The translations under genes and the position numbers were made by a program. DNA of 52,425 nt. Source: Saccoglossus kowalevskii. Its lineage: Eukaryota; Hemichordata; Enteropneusta; Harrimaniidae. Below the pieces are notes generated by a model, which saw only the letters and a list, made by a program, of their open reading frames with translations, searched no databases and was not told where the DNA came from. Of this stretch, positions 10,413-22,769 are shown one piece after another. Positions within the stretch are counted from its first letter, which is position 1. Every line of letters starts with the position of its first letter. The stretch spans positions 1 to 52,425 of the forward strand of contig NW_003143523.1 in assembly GCF_000003605.2 (NCBI RefSeq). The letters run 5' to 3'.

Positions 10413-10796
10413 TTGGCTCTATTAATTATGGCTGCTGGAAACTACATCTGATCACTGTATTGGCTCTATTAATTATGGCTGCTGGAAACTACATCTGATC
10501 ACTGTATTGGCTCTATTAATTATGGCTGCTGGAAACTACATCTGATCACTGTATTGGCTCTATTAATTATGGCTGCTGGAAACTACATCTGATCACTGTA
10601 TTGGATCTATTAGTTATGGCTGCTGGTAACTACATCTGATCACTGTAGTGGCTCTATTAATTATGGCTGCTGGTAACTACACCTGATTAATGTATTGGCT
10701 CTATTAATTATGGCTGCTGGTAACTACATCTGATCACTGTATTGGCTCTATTAATTATGGCTGCTGGTAACTACATCTGATCACTGTATTGGCTCT
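10413..10796. repeat. ggaaac-run stretch
   Basis: No gene. Four or five consecutive units ending ggaaac, then ggatc/tagttatgg, gtagtgg and 'cctgattaatg'. The same series stands at about 9,540-9,800, so the stretch is a local repeat of that segment. Confidence 0.8.
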
Positions 10797-11275
10797 ATTA
10801 GTTATGGCTGCTGGTAACAACATCTGATCACTATATTGGCTGGCTCTATTAATTATGGCTGCTGGTAACTACATCTGATTACTGTTTTGGCTCTATTAAT
10901 TATGGCTGATGGTAACTACATCTGATCACTGTATTGGCTCTATTAGTTATGGCTGCTGGTAACTACATCTGATCACTGTATTGGCTGGCTCTATTAATTA
11001 TGGCTGCTGGTAACTACATCTGATCACTGTAATGGCTCTATTAATTATGGCTGCTGGTAACTACACCTGATTACTGTATTGGCTCAATTAATTATGGCTG
11101 CTGGTAACTACATCTGATTACTGTATAGGCTCTATTAATTAGGGCTGCTGGTAACTACATCTGATCACTGTTTTGGCTCTATAAATTATGGCTGATGGTA
11201 ACTACATCTGATCACTGTAATGGTTCAATTAATTATGGCTGCTGGTAACTACATCTGATTACTGTATTGGCTCTA
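10797..11275. repeat. Block shared with 20,893-21,371
   Basis: Offset 10,096, anchored by taacaac (10,815 and 20,911), two 51-bp ggctggc units, aattaggg and the rare 'gtaatggttcaatt' (11,217 and 21,313). Confidence 0.87.
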
Positions 11276-11279
11276 TTAA

Positions 11280-11335
11280 ATATTGGCTGCTGGTAACTAC
11301 ATCTGAGTACTGTATTTGCCTCTATTAATTATGGG
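11280..11335. other. Cluster of single-base run expansions
   Basis: Three +1 changes within about 55 bp, each lengthening a run: 'aaatattgg' (t to tt), 'gtatttgcc' (tt to ttt) and 'atgggctg' (gg to ggg). The paralogous units at 21.37-21.44 kb read normally. Bunched run-length errors in a consensus are the likeliest cause; real insertions are possible. Confidence 0.7.
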
Positions 11336-11369
11336 CTGCTTGTAACTACATCTGATTACTGTATTGGCT

Positions 11370-11902
11370 CTATTAATTATGGCTGCTGGTAACTACATCT
11401 GATTACTGTATTGGCTCTATTAATTATGGCTGCTGGTAACTACATCTGATTACTGTATTGGCTCTGTTAATCATAGCTGCTGGTAACTACATCTGATTAC
11501 TGTATTGGCTCTATTAATTATGGCTGCTGGTAACTACATCTGAGTACTGTATTGCCTCTATTAATTATGGCTGCTGGTAACTACATCTGATTACTGTATT
11601 GGGTCTATTAATTATGGCTGCTGGTACCTACATCTGATTACTGTATTGGCTCTATTGATTATGGCTGCTGGTAACTACATCTGATTACTGTATTGGCTCT
11701 TTTAATCATGGCTGCTGGTAACTACATCTGATTACTGTATTGGCTCTATTAATCATGGCTGCTGGTAACTACATCTGATTACTGTATTGGCTCTATTAAT
11801 TATGGCTGCTGGTAACTACATCTGATCACTGTATTGGCTCTATTAATTATGGCTGCTGGAAAATATATCTGATCACTGTATTGGCTCTATTAATTACGGC
11901 TG
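11370..11902. repeat. Block shared with 40,782-41,314
   Basis: Offset 29,412, anchored by ctctgttaatc (11,462 and 40,874), 'gggtctatt', ggtacctac, ctattgatt, cttttaatc, aatcatgg and 'ggaaaatatatc'. It is the second of three collinear block pairs in this region lying about 29.2-29.4 kb apart. Confidence 0.86.
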
Positions 11903-12309
11903 ATGGTAACTACATCTGAGTACTGTATTGCCTATATTAATTATGGCTGCTTTAACTACATCTGATTACTGTATTGGCTCTATTAATTATGGCTGCTTGT
12001 AACTACATCTGATTACTGTATTGGCTCAATTAAATATGGCTGCTGGTAACTACATCTGGTCACTGTATTGGCTCTATTAAAAATGGCTGCTGGTAAGTAC
12101 ATCTTATTACTGTAATAGCTCTATTAATTATGGCTGCTGGTAACTACATCTGATCACAGTATTGGCTCTATAAATTATGGCTGCTGGTAACTACATCTGA
12201 TTACTGTATTGGCTCAATTAATTATGGCTGCTGGTAACTACATCTGATTACTGTATAGACTCTATTAATTATGGCTGCTGGTAACTACATCTGATCACTG
12301 TTTTGGCTC

Positions 12310-13513
12310 TATTAATTATGGCTGCTGGTAACTACATCTGATTACTGTATTGGCTCTATTAATTATGGCTGCTGGAAACTACATCTGATCACTGTATTGG
12401 CTCTATTAATTATGGCTGCTGGAAACTACATCTGATCACTGTATTGGCTCTATTAATTATGGCTGCTGGAAACTACATCTGATCACTGTAGTGGCTCTAT
12501 TAATTATGGCTGCTGGTAACTACACCTGATTACTGTATTGGCTCTATTAATTATGGCTGCTGGTAACTACATCTGAATACTGTATTGGCTCTATTAGTTA
12601 TGGCTGCTGGTAACTACATCTGATCACTGTATTGGCTGGCTCTATTAATTATGGCTGCTGGTAACTACATCTGATTACTGTATTGGCTTTATTAATTATG
12701 GCTGCTGGTAACTACATCTGATTACTGTATTGGCTCTATTAGTTATGCCTGCTGGTAACTACATCTGATCACTGTATTGGCTCTATTAATTATGGCTGCT
12801 GGTAACTACATCTGATCACTGTATTGGCTCTATTAATTATGGCTGCTGGTAAATATATCTGATCACTGTATTGGCTCTATTAATTATGGCTGCTGGTAAC
12901 TACATCTGATCACTGTATTGGCTCTATTAAAAACGACTGCTGGTAACTACATCTAATTACTGTAGTGGCTCTATAAATTATGGCTGCTGGTAACTACATC
13001 TGATTACTGTATTGGCTCAATTAATTATGGCTGCTGGTAACTACATCTGATTACTGTATAGACTCTATTAATTATGGCTGCTGGTAACTACATCTGATCA
13101 CTGTTTTGGCTCTATTAATTGTGGCTGATGGTAACTACATCTGATCACTGTATTGGCTCTATTAATTATGGCTTCTGGTTACTACATCTGATCACTGTAT
13201 TGGCTCTATTAATTATGGCTGCTGGTAACTACATCTGATTACTGTAGTGGCTCTATTAATTATGGCTGCCGGTAACTACATCTGATTACTGTATTGGGCT
13301 CTATTAATTATGGCTGCTGGTAACTACATCTGATCACTGTAGTGGCTCTATTAATTATGGCTGCTGGTAACTACATCTGATCACTGTATTGGGCTCTATT
13401 AATTATGGCTGCTGGTAAATACATCTGATTACTGTATAGGCTTTATTAATTATGGCTGCTGGTAACTACATCTGATCACTGTATTGGGCTCTATTAATTA
13501 TGGCTGCTGGTAA
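12310..13513. repeat. 1.2-kb duplication (partner 41,535-42,738)
   Basis: Constant offset 29,225, checked at the 51-bp unit (12,631 and 41,856), 'aaacgactg' (12,931 and 42,156) and 'ctgccggt' (13,266 and 42,491). It ends at 13,514, where this copy has ggtaac and the partner ggtaaat. A shorter third copy lies at about 31,434-32,134 (offset 18,954). Confidence 0.9.
12474..12712. repeat. gtagtgg-cctgatt-gaatac-ggctggc block, copy 4
   Basis: Standard form: gtagtgg; cctgatt; gaatac/gttatgg; 51-bp ggctggc; gattac with cttt. It is preceded by three ggaaac units and followed by a 'gttatgcc' unit. Confidence 0.88.
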
Positions 13514-13911
13514 CTACATCTGATCACTGTAGAGGATCTATTAATTATGGCTGCTGGTAACTACATCTGATTACTGTAATGGCTCTATTAATTATGGCTG
13601 CTGGTAACTACATCTGATCACTGTATTGGCTCTATTAACTATGGCTGCTGGTAACTACATCTGATTACTGTATTGGCTCAATTAATTATGGCTGCTGGTA
13701 ACTACATCTGATTACTGTATAGGCTCTATTAATTACGGCTGCTGGTAACTACATCTGATCACTCTTTTGGCTCTATAAATTATGGCTGATGGTAACTACA
13801 TCTGATCACTGTATTGGCTCAATTAATTATGGCTGCTGGTAACTACATCTGATTACTGTATTGGCTCTATTAAATATGGCTGCTGGTAACTACATCTGAG
13901 TACTGTATTGC
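13095..13911. repeat. 817-bp block (partner 28,334-29,150)
   Basis: Offset 15,239 at 'ctgccggt' (13,266 and 28,505) and the rare 'gtagaggatc' (13,529 and 28,768 region). A difference is cggctg here against cggcag in the partner. It overlaps the end of the 29-kb-distant duplication, so this stretch has had two exchange partners. Confidence 0.87.
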
Positions 13912-14407
13912 CTCTATTAATTATGGCTGCTTGTAACTACATCTGATTACTGTATTGGCTCTATTAATTATGGCTGTTTGTAACTACATCTGATTACTGT
14001 ATTGGCTCTATTAAATATGGCTGCTGGTAACTACATCTGATGACTGTATTGGCTCTATTAAAAATGGCTGCTGGTAACTACATCTGATTACTGTAGTGGC
14101 TCTATTAATTATGGCTGCTGGTAACTACATCTGATTACTGTAATAGCTCTATTAATTATGGCTGCTGGTAACTACATCTGATCACTGTATTGGCTCTATT
14201 AATTATGGCTGCTGGTTACTACATCTGATCACTGTATTGGCTCTATTAATTATGGCTGCTGGTAAATATATCTGATCACTGTATTAGCTCTATTAATTAT
14301 GGCTGCTGGTAAATATATCTGATCACTGTATTGGCACTATTAATTATGGCTGCTGGTAACTACATCTGATCACTGTATTGGCTATATTAATTATGGCTGC
14401 TGGTAAC
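13844..14407. repeat. Twelve-unit gatgac/aaaaatgg block
   Basis: Complete copy of the set described at 8,937, in the same unit order and length, followed by three ggaaac units. Confidence 0.88.
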
Positions 14408-14548
14408 TACATCTGATTACTGTATTGGCTCTATTAATTATGGCTGCTGGAAACTACATCTGATCACTGTATTGGCTCTATTAATTATGGCTGCTGGAAA
14501 CTACATCTGATCACTGTATTGGCTCTATTAATTATGGCTGCTGGAAAC

Positions 14549-14787
14549 TACATCTGATCACTGTAGTGGCTCTATTAATTATGGCTGCTGGTAACTACAC
14601 CTGATTACTGTATTGGCTCTATTAATTATGGCTGCTGGTAACTACATCTGAATACTGTATTGGCTCTATTAGTTATGGCTGCTGGTAACTACATCTGATC
14701 ACTGTATTGGCTGGCTCTATTAATTATGGCTGCTGGTAACTACATCTGATTACTGTATTGGCTTTATTAATTATGGCTGCTGGTAAC
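14549..14787. repeat. gtagtgg-cctgatt-gaatac-ggctggc block, copy 5
   Basis: Standard five-unit form directly after a gatgac block and ggaaac run. The same adjacency occurs at 24.4 and 33.5 kb, so the two blocks together form a larger recurring unit. Confidence 0.88.
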
Positions 14788-15280
14788 TACATCTGATTAC
14801 TGTATTGGCTCTATTAGTTATGCCTGCTGGTAACTACATCTGATCACTGTATTGGCTCTATTAATTATGGCTGCTGGTAACTACATCTGATCACTGTATT
14901 GGCTCTATTAATTATGGCTGCTGGTAAATATATCTGATCACTGTATTGGCTCTATTAATTATGGCTTCTGGTAACTACATCTGATCACTGTATTGGCTCT
15001 ATTAATTATGGCTGCTGGTAACTACATCTGATTACTGTAGTGGCTCTATTAATTATGGCTGCCGGTAACTACATCTGATTACTGTATTGGGCTCTATTAA
15101 TTATGGCTGCTGGTAACTACATCTGATCACTGTAGTGGCTCTATTAATTATGGCTGCTGGTAACTACATCTGATCACTGTATTGGGCTCTATTAATTATG
15201 GCTGCTGGTAAATACATCTGATTACTGTATAGGCTTTATTAATTATGGCTGCTGGTAACTATATCTGATCACTGTATTGG

Positions 15281-16029
15281 CACTATTAATTATGGCTGCT
15301 GGTAACTACATCTGATCACTGTATTGGCTATATTAATTATGGCTGCTGGTAACTACATCTGATTACTGTATTGGCTCTATTAATTATGGCTGCTGGAAAC
15401 TACATCTGATCACTGTATTGGCTCTATTAATTATGGCTGCTGGAAACTACATCTGATTACTATATTGGCTCTATTAATTATGGCTGCTGGTAACTACATC
15501 TGATCACTGTAGTGGCTCTATTAATTATGGCTGCTGGTAACTACATCTGATCACTGTATTAGCTCTATTAATTACGGCTGCTGGTAACTACATCTGATCA
15601 CTGTATTGGCTCTATTAATTATGGCTGCTGGTAACTACATCTGATCACTGTATTGGCTCTATTAATTATGGCTGCTGGTAAATATATCTGATCACTGTAT
15701 TGGCTCTATTAATTACGGCTGCTGGTAAGTACATCTGATCACTGTATTGGCTCTATTAAAAATGGCTGCTGGTAACTACATCTGATTACTGTAGTGGCTC
15801 TATTAATTATGGCTGCTGGTAACTACATCTGATTACTGTAACAGCTCTATTAATTATGGCTGCTGGTAACTACATCTGATCACTGTATTGGCTCTATTAA
15901 TTATGGCTTCTGGTAACTACATCTGATCACTGTATTGGCTCTATTAATTATGGCTGCTGGTAACTACATCTGATTACTGTATTGGGCTCTATTAATTATG
16001 GCTGCTGGTAACTACATCTGATCACTGTA
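15281..16029. repeat. 749-bp block (partner 29,711-30,459)
   Basis: Offset 14,430 at ggcacta (cacta at 15,281 and 29,711) and gtaacagc (15,838 and 30,268). It partly overlaps the block shared with 5,288-6,228, showing three related copies. A further relative lies at 24.9-25.5 kb. Confidence 0.86.
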
Positions 16030-16408
16030 GTGGCTCTATTAATTATGGCTGCTGGTAACTACATCTGATTACTGTATTGGCTCTATTAATTATGGCTGCT
16101 GGTAACTACATCTGATTACTGTATTGGCTCTATTAATTATGGCTGCTGGTAACTACATCTGATTACTGTATTGGCTCTATTAATTATGGCTGCTGGTAAC
16201 TACATCTGATTACTGTATAGGCTCTATTAATTAGGACTGCTGGTAACTACATCTGATCACTGTTTTGGCTCTATAAATTATGGCTGATGGTAACTACATC
16301 TGATCACTGTATTGGCTCAATTAATTATGGCTGCTGGTAACTACATCTGATTACTGTATTGGCTCTATTAATTATGGCTGTTTGTAACTACATCTGATTA
16401 CTGTATTG
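15468..16408. repeat. 941-bp block, copy 2 (partner 5,288-6,228)
   Basis: See the partner. Its right edge (16,408) coincides with the left edge of the next duplicated block (16,404), so the sequence switches from one source to another within a single unit. Confidence 0.88.
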
Positions 16409-17190
16409 CCTCTATTAATTATGGCAGCTTGTAACTACATCTGATTACTGTATTGGCTCTATTAAATATGGCTGCTGGTAACTACATCTGATCACTGTAT
16501 TGGCTCTATTAATTATGGCTGCTGGTAACTACATCTGATCACTGTATTGGCTCTATTAATTATGGCTGCTGGTAACTACATCTGATTACTGTATTGGCTC
16601 TATTAATTATGGCTGCTGGTAACTACATCTGATTACTGTATTGGCTCTATTAATTATGGCTGCTGGTAACTACATCTGATTACTGTATTGGCTCTGTTAA
16701 TCATAGCTGCTGGTAACTACATCTGATTACTGTATTGGCTCTATTAATTATGGCTGCTGGTAACTACATCTGAGTACTGTATTGCCTCTATTAATTATGG
16801 CTGCTGGTAACTACATCTGATTACTGTATTGGGTCTATTAATTATGGCTGCTGGTACCTACATCTGATTACTGTATTGGCTCTATTGATTATGGCTGCTG
16901 GTAACTACATCTGATTACTGTATTGGCTCTTTTAATCATGGCTGCTGGTAACTACATCTGATTACTGTATTGGCTCTATTAATCATGGCTGCTGGTAACT
17001 ACATCTGATTACTGTATTGGCTCTATTAATTATGGCTGCTGGTAACTACATCTGATTACTGCAATGGCTCTATTAATTATGGCTGCTGGAAACTACATCT
17101 GATCACTGTATTGGCTCTATTAATTATGGCTGCTGGTAACTACATCTGAGTACTGTATTGGCTCTATTAATTATGGCTGCTGGTAACTAC
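16404..17190. repeat. 787-bp block (partner 37,341-38,127)
   Basis: Offset 20,937 at tgcctc/ggcagcttg and ctctgttaatc (16,692 and 37,629), continuing through gggtctatt, ggtacctac, ctattgatt, cttttaatc and aatcatgg. It is also related to 8,153-8,940. Differences include gattactgcaatgg here against gattactacaatgg. Confidence 0.86.
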
Positions 17191-17740
17191 ATCTGATTAC
17201 TGTAGTGGCTCTATTAATTATGGCTGCTGGTAACTACATCTGATTACTGTATTGGCTCTATTAATTATGGCTGCTGGTAACTACATCTGATTACTGTATA
17301 GGCTCTATTAATTACGGCTGCTGGTAACTACATCTGATCACTGTTTTGGCTCTATAAATTATGGCTGATGGTAACTACATCTGATCACTGTATTGGCTCA
17401 ATTAATTATGGCTGCTGGTAACTACATCTGATTACTGTATTGCCTCTATTAATTATGGCTGCTTGTAACTACATCTGACTACTGTATTGGCTCTATTAAT
17501 TATGGCTGCTGGTAACTACACCTGATTACTGTATTGGCTCTATTAATTATGGCTGCCAATAACTACATCTGATCATTGTATTGGCTGTATTAATTATGGC
17601 TGCTGGTAACTACATCTGATTACTGTATAGGCTTTATTAATTATGGCTGCTGGTAACTACATCTGATCACTGTATTGGCTCTATTAATTATGGCTGCTGG
17701 TAACTACACCTGATTACTGTATTGGCTCTATTAATTATGG
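17191..17740. repeat. Mixed satellite stretch
   Basis: No gene. gtagtgg, plain, tagg/attacgg, 'gtttt'/ctgatgg, ctcaatt, tgcctc/cttgtaac ('gactac' at 17,478), then cctgatt, ctgccaataac (17,553), gctgtatt, tagg/cttt, and cctgatt leading into the next ctgccaataac unit. Confidence 0.8.
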
Positions 17741-17979
17741 CTGCCAATAACTACCTCTGATCACTGTATTGGCTCTATTAATTATGGCTGCTGGTAACAA
17801 CATCTGATCACTGTATTGGCTGGCTCTATTAATTATGGCTGCTGGTAACTACATCTGATCACTGTAATGGCTCTATTAATTATGGCTGCTGGTAACTACA
17901 TCTGATTACTGTATTGGCTCAATTAATTATGGCTGCTGGTAACTACATCTGATTACTGTATAGGCTCTATTAATTATGG
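17741..17979. repeat. 239-bp five-unit tandem repeat, copy 1
   Basis: Order: ctgccaataac with 'tacctctg'; 51-bp ggctggc; gtaatgg; ctcaatt; tagg. The five 47-bp units plus the four-base ggct duplication give 239. It repeats immediately at 17,980. Confidence 0.87.
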
Positions 17980-18218
17980 CTGCCAATAACTACCTCTGAT
18001 CACTGTATTGGCTCTATTAATTATGGCTGCTGGTAACTACATCTGATCACTGTATTGGCTGGCTCTATTAATTATGGCTGCTGGTAACTACATCTGATCA
18101 CTGTAATGGCTCTATTAATTATGGCTGCTGGTAACTACATCTGATTACTGTATTGGCTCAATTAATTATGGCTACTGGTAACTACATCTGATTACTGTAT
18201 AGGCTCTATTAATTATGG
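17980..18218. repeat. 239-bp five-unit tandem repeat, copy 2
   Basis: Same order as 17,741-17,979, differing by aactac for aacaac before the 51-bp unit and ggctactgg near 18,170. A third relative is at about 23,363-23,600. Confidence 0.87.
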
Positions 18219-18370
18219 CTGCTGGTAACTACATCTGATTACTGTATAGGCTCTATTAATTAGGGCTGCTGGTAACTACATCTGATCACTGTTTTGGCTC
18301 TATAAATTATGGCTGATGGTAACTACATCTGATCACTGTATTGGCTCAATTAATTATGGCTGCTGGTAAC

Positions 18371-18934
18371 TACATCTGATTACTGTATTGGCTCTATTAA
18401 ATATGGCTGCTGGTAACTACATCTGAGTACTGTATTGCCTCTATTAATTATGGCTGCTTGTAACTACATCTGATTACTGTATTGGCTCTATTAATTATGG
18501 CTGTTTGTAACTACATCTGATTACTGTATTGGCTCTATTAAATATGGCTGCTGGTAACTACATCTGATGACTGTATTGGCTCTATTAAAAATGGCTGCTG
18601 GTAACTACATCTGATTACTGTAGTGGCTCTATTAATTATGGCTGCTGGTAACTACATCTGATTACTGTAATAGCTCTATTAATTATGGCTGCTGGTAACT
18701 ACATCTGATCACTGTATTGGCTCTATTAATTATGGCTGCTGGTTACTACATCTGATCACTGTATTGGCTCTATTAATTATGGCTGCTGGTAAATATATCT
18801 GATCACTGTATTAGCTCTATTAATTATGGCTGCTGGTAAATATATCTGATCACTGTATTGGCACTATTAATTATGGCTGCTGGTAACTACATCTGATCAC
18901 TGTATTGGCTATATTAATTATGGCTGCTGGTAAC
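18371..18934. repeat. Twelve-unit gatgac/aaaaatgg block
   Basis: Complete copy in the order given at 8,937; after one ggaaac unit it runs into a 51-bp ggctggc unit near 19,000 instead of the usual ggaaac series. Confidence 0.87.
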
Positions 18935-19020
18935 TACATCTGATTACTGTATTGGCTCTATTAATTATGGCTGCTGGAAACTACATCTGATCACTGTATT
19001 GGCTGGCTCTATTAATTATG

Positions 19021-19396
19021 GCTGCTGGTAACTACATCTGATCACTGTATTGGCTCTATTAATTATGGCTGCTGGTAACTACATCTGATCACTGTATTGG
19101 CTCTATTAATTATGGCTGCTGGTAACTACATCTGATCACTGTATCGGCTCTATTAATTATGGCTGCTGGTAACAACATCTGATTACTGTATTGGCTTTAT
19201 TAATTATGGCTGCTGGTAACTATATCTGATTACTGTATTGGCTCTATTAGTTATGCCTGCTGGTAACTACATCTGATCACTGTATTGGCTCTATTAATTA
19301 TGGCTGCTGGTAACTACATCTGATCACTGTATTGGCTCTATTAATTATGGCTGCTGGTAACTACATCTGATCACTGTATTGGCTCTATTAATTATG
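19021..19396. repeat. 376-bp eight-unit tandem repeat, copy 1
   Basis: Exactly 8 x 47 bp: plain units, 'gtatcggctc' (19,141), cttt, 'tatatctgatt' with gttatgcc, then plain units. It is repeated at once from 19,397. Confidence 0.88.
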
Positions 19397-19772
19397 GCTG
19401 CTGGTAACTACATCTGAATACTGTATTGGCTCTATTAATTATGGCTGCTGGTAACTACATCTGATCACTGTATTGGCTCTATTAATTATGGCTGCTGGTA
19501 ACTACATCTGATCACTGTATCGGCTCTATTAATTATGGCTGCTGGTAACTACATCTGATTACTGTATTGGCTTTATTAATTATGGCTGCTGGTAACTATA
19601 TCTGATTACTGTATTGGCTCTATTAGTTATGCCTGCTGGTAACTACATCTGATCACTGTATTGGCTCTATTAATTATGGCTGCTGGTAACTACATCTGAT
19701 CACTGTATTGGCTCTATTAATTATGGCTGCTGGTAAATATATCTGATCACTGTATTGGCTCTATTAATTATG
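19397..19772. repeat. 376-bp eight-unit tandem repeat, copy 2
   Basis: Second copy, gtatcgg at 19,517. Differences are gaatac near 19,417 and aactac where copy 1 has aacaac. It ends in a ggtaaat unit. Confidence 0.88.
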
Positions 19773-20538
19773 GCTGCTGGTAACTACATCTGATTACTGT
19801 AACAGCTCTATTAATTATGGCTGCTGGTAACTACATCTGATCACTGTATTGGCTCTATTAATTATGGCTGCTGGTAACTACATCTGATTACTGTATTGCC
19901 TCTATTAATTATGGCTGCTGGTAACTACATCTGATAACTGTATTGGCTCTATTAATTATGGCTTCTGGTAACTACATCTGATCACTGTATTGGCTCTATT
20001 AATTATGGCTGCTGGTAACTACATCTGATTACTGTATTGGGCTCTATTAATTATGGCTGCTGGTAACTACATCTGATCACTGTAGTGGCTCTATTAATTA
20101 TGGCTGCTGGTAACTACATCTGATTACTGTATTGGGCTCTATTAATTATGGCTGCTGGTAACTACATCTGATCACTGTAGTGGCTCTATTAATTATGGCT
20201 GCTGGTAACTACATCTGATTACTGTATTGGCTCTATTAATTATGGCTGCTGGTAACTACATCTGATTACTGTATAGGCTTTATTAATTATGGCTGCTGGT
20301 AACTACATCTGAGTACTGTATTGGCTCTATTAATTATGGCTGCTGGTAACTACATCTGATTACTGTATTGGCTCTATTAATTATGGCTGCTGGTAACTAC
20401 ATCTGATTACTGTATAGGCTCTATTAATTAGGACTGCTGGTAACTACATCTGAGCACTGTTTTGGCTCTATAAATTATGGCTGATGGTAACTACATCTGA
20501 TCACTGTATTGGCTCAATTAATTATGGCTGCTGGTAAC
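19773..20538. repeat. Mixed satellite stretch
   Basis: No gene. gtaacagc, tgcctc, cttctgg, alternating gggctc/gtagtgg pairs, tagg/cttt, gagtac, ttaggactg and 'gagcactgtttt' with ctgatgg. The same order stands at 25.3-25.8, 32.4-32.8, 39.2-39.7 and 51.1-51.7 kb. Confidence 0.82.
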
Positions 20539-20867
20539 TACATCTGATTACTGTATTGGCTCTATTAAATATGGCTGCTGGTAACTACATCTGAGTACTG
20601 TATTGCCTCTATTAATTATGGCTGCTTGTAACTACATCTGATTACTGTATTGGCTCTATTAATTATGGCTGTTTGTAACTACATCTGATTACTGTATTGG
20701 CTCTATTAAATATGGCTGCTGGTAACTACATCTGATGACTGTATTGGCTCTATTAAAAATGGCTGCTGGTAACTACATCTGATTACTATAGTGGCTCTAT
20801 TAATTATGGCTGCTGGTAACTACATCTGATTACTGTAATAGCTCTATTAATTATGGCTGCTGGTAAC
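20539..20867. repeat. gatgac/aaaaatgg block, truncated on the right
   Basis: First seven units of the set, with 'ctatagtgg' in place of ctgtagtgg, a marker shared with the copies at 26,070, 33,039 and 40,719. After gtaatagc it switches to gtatggg/gttatgg and the block shared with 10,797. Confidence 0.84.
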
Positions 20868-20892
20868 TACATCTGATCACTGTATGGGCTCT

Positions 20893-21371
20893 ATTAGTTA
20901 TGGCTGCTGGTAACAACATCTGATCACTGTATTGGCTGGCTCTATTAATTATGGCTGCTGGTAACTACATCTGATTACTGTTTTGGCTCTATTAATTATG
21001 GCTGATGGTAACTACATCTGATCACTGTATTGGCTCTATTAGTTATGGCTGCTGGTAACTACATCTGATCACTGTATTGGCTGGCTCTATTAATTATGGC
21101 TGCTGGTAACTACATCTGATCACTGTAATGGCTCTATTAATTATGGCTGCTGGTAACTACACCTGATTACTGTATTGGCTCAATTAATTATGGCTGCTGG
21201 TAACTACATCTGATTACTGTATAGGCTCTATTAATTAGGGCTGCTGGTAACTACATCTGATCACTGTTTTGGCTCTATAAATTATGGCTGATGGTAACTA
21301 CATCTGATCACTGTAATGGTTCAATTAATTATGGCTGCTGGTAACTACATCTGATTACTGTATTGGCTCTA
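20893..21371. repeat. Block shared with 10,797-11,275
   Basis: Second copy (offset 10,096), carrying the rare gtaatggttcaatt. Its continuation lacks the run expansions found at 11,280-11,335. Confidence 0.86.
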
Positions 21372-21909
21372 TTAAATATGGCTGCTGGTAACTACATCTG
21401 AGTACTGTATTGCCTCTATTAATTATGGCTGCTTGTAACTACATCTGATTACTGTATTGGCTCTATTAATTATGGCTGTTTGTAACTACATCTGATGACT
21501 GTATTGGCTCTATTAAAAATGGCTGCTGGTAACTACATCTGATTACTGTAGTGGCTCTATTAATTATGGCTGCTGGTAACTACATCTGATTACTGTAATA
21601 GCTCTATTAATTATGGCTGCTGGTAACTACATCTGATCACTGTATTGGCTCTATTAATTATGGCTGCTGGTTACTACATCTGATCACTGTATTGGCTCTA
21701 TTAATTATGGCTGCTGGTTACTACATCTGATCACTGTATTGGCTCTATTAATTATGGCTGCTGGTAAATATATCTGATCACTGTATTAGCTCTATTAATT
21801 ATGGCTGCTGGTAAATATATCTGATCACTGTATTGGCACTATTAATTATGGCTGCTGGTAACTACATCTGATCACTGTATTGGCTATATTAATTATGGCT
21901 GCTGGTAAC
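21346..21909. repeat. gatgac/aaaaatgg block with one unit lost and one gained
   Basis: Relative to 8,937, the aaatatgg unit between gtttgtaac and gatgac is missing, and the unit ending ggttac is present twice. Net length is therefore unchanged. Both changes are whole 47-bp steps. Confidence 0.86.
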
Positions 21910-22128
21910 TACATCTGATTACTGTATTGGCTCTATTAATTATGGCTGCTGGAAACTACATCTGATCACTGTATTGGCTCTATTAATTATGGCTGCTGGA
22001 AACTACATCTGATCACTGTATTGGCTCTATTAATTATGGCTGCTGGAAACTACATCTGATCACTGTATTGGCTCTATTAATTATGGCTGCTGGAAACTAC
22101 ATCTGATCACTGTATTGGATCTATTAAT

Positions 22129-22586
22129 TATGGCTGCTGGTAACTACATCTGATTACTGCAATGGCTCTATTAATTATGGCTGCTGGTAACTACATCTGA
22201 TTACTGTATTGGCTCTATTGATTATGGCTGCTGGTAACTACATCTGTTCACTGTTTTGGCTCTATTAATTGTGGCTGATGGTAACTACATCTGATCACTG
22301 TATTGGCTCTATTAATTATGGCTTCTGGTAACTACATCTGATTACTGTATTGGGCTCTATTAATTATGGCTGCTGGTAACTACATCTGATCACTGTATTT
22401 TCTCTATTAATTATGGCTGCTGGTAACTACATCTGATCACTGTATTGGGCTCTATTAATTATGGCTGCTGGTAACTACATCTGATCACTGTATTGGCACT
22501 ATTAATTATGGCTGCTGGTAACTACATCTGATCACTGTATTGGCTATATTAATTATGGCTGCTGGTAACTACATCTGATTACTGTA
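22129..22586. repeat. Block shared with 9,955-10,412
   Basis: Second copy (offset 12,174). It is followed by a tagactc unit with one base missing ('ctctataatt', about 22,590) and another tgttcactg unit. Confidence 0.84.
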
Positions 22587-22769
22587 TAGACTCTATAATT
22601 ATGGCTGCTGGTAACTACATCTGTTCACTGTTTTGGCTCTATTAATTGTGGCTGATGGTAACTACATCTGATCACTGTATTGGCTCTATTAATTATGGCT
22701 TCTGGTAACTACATCTGATCACTGTATTGGCTCTATTAATTATGGCTGCTGGTAACTACATCTGATTAC

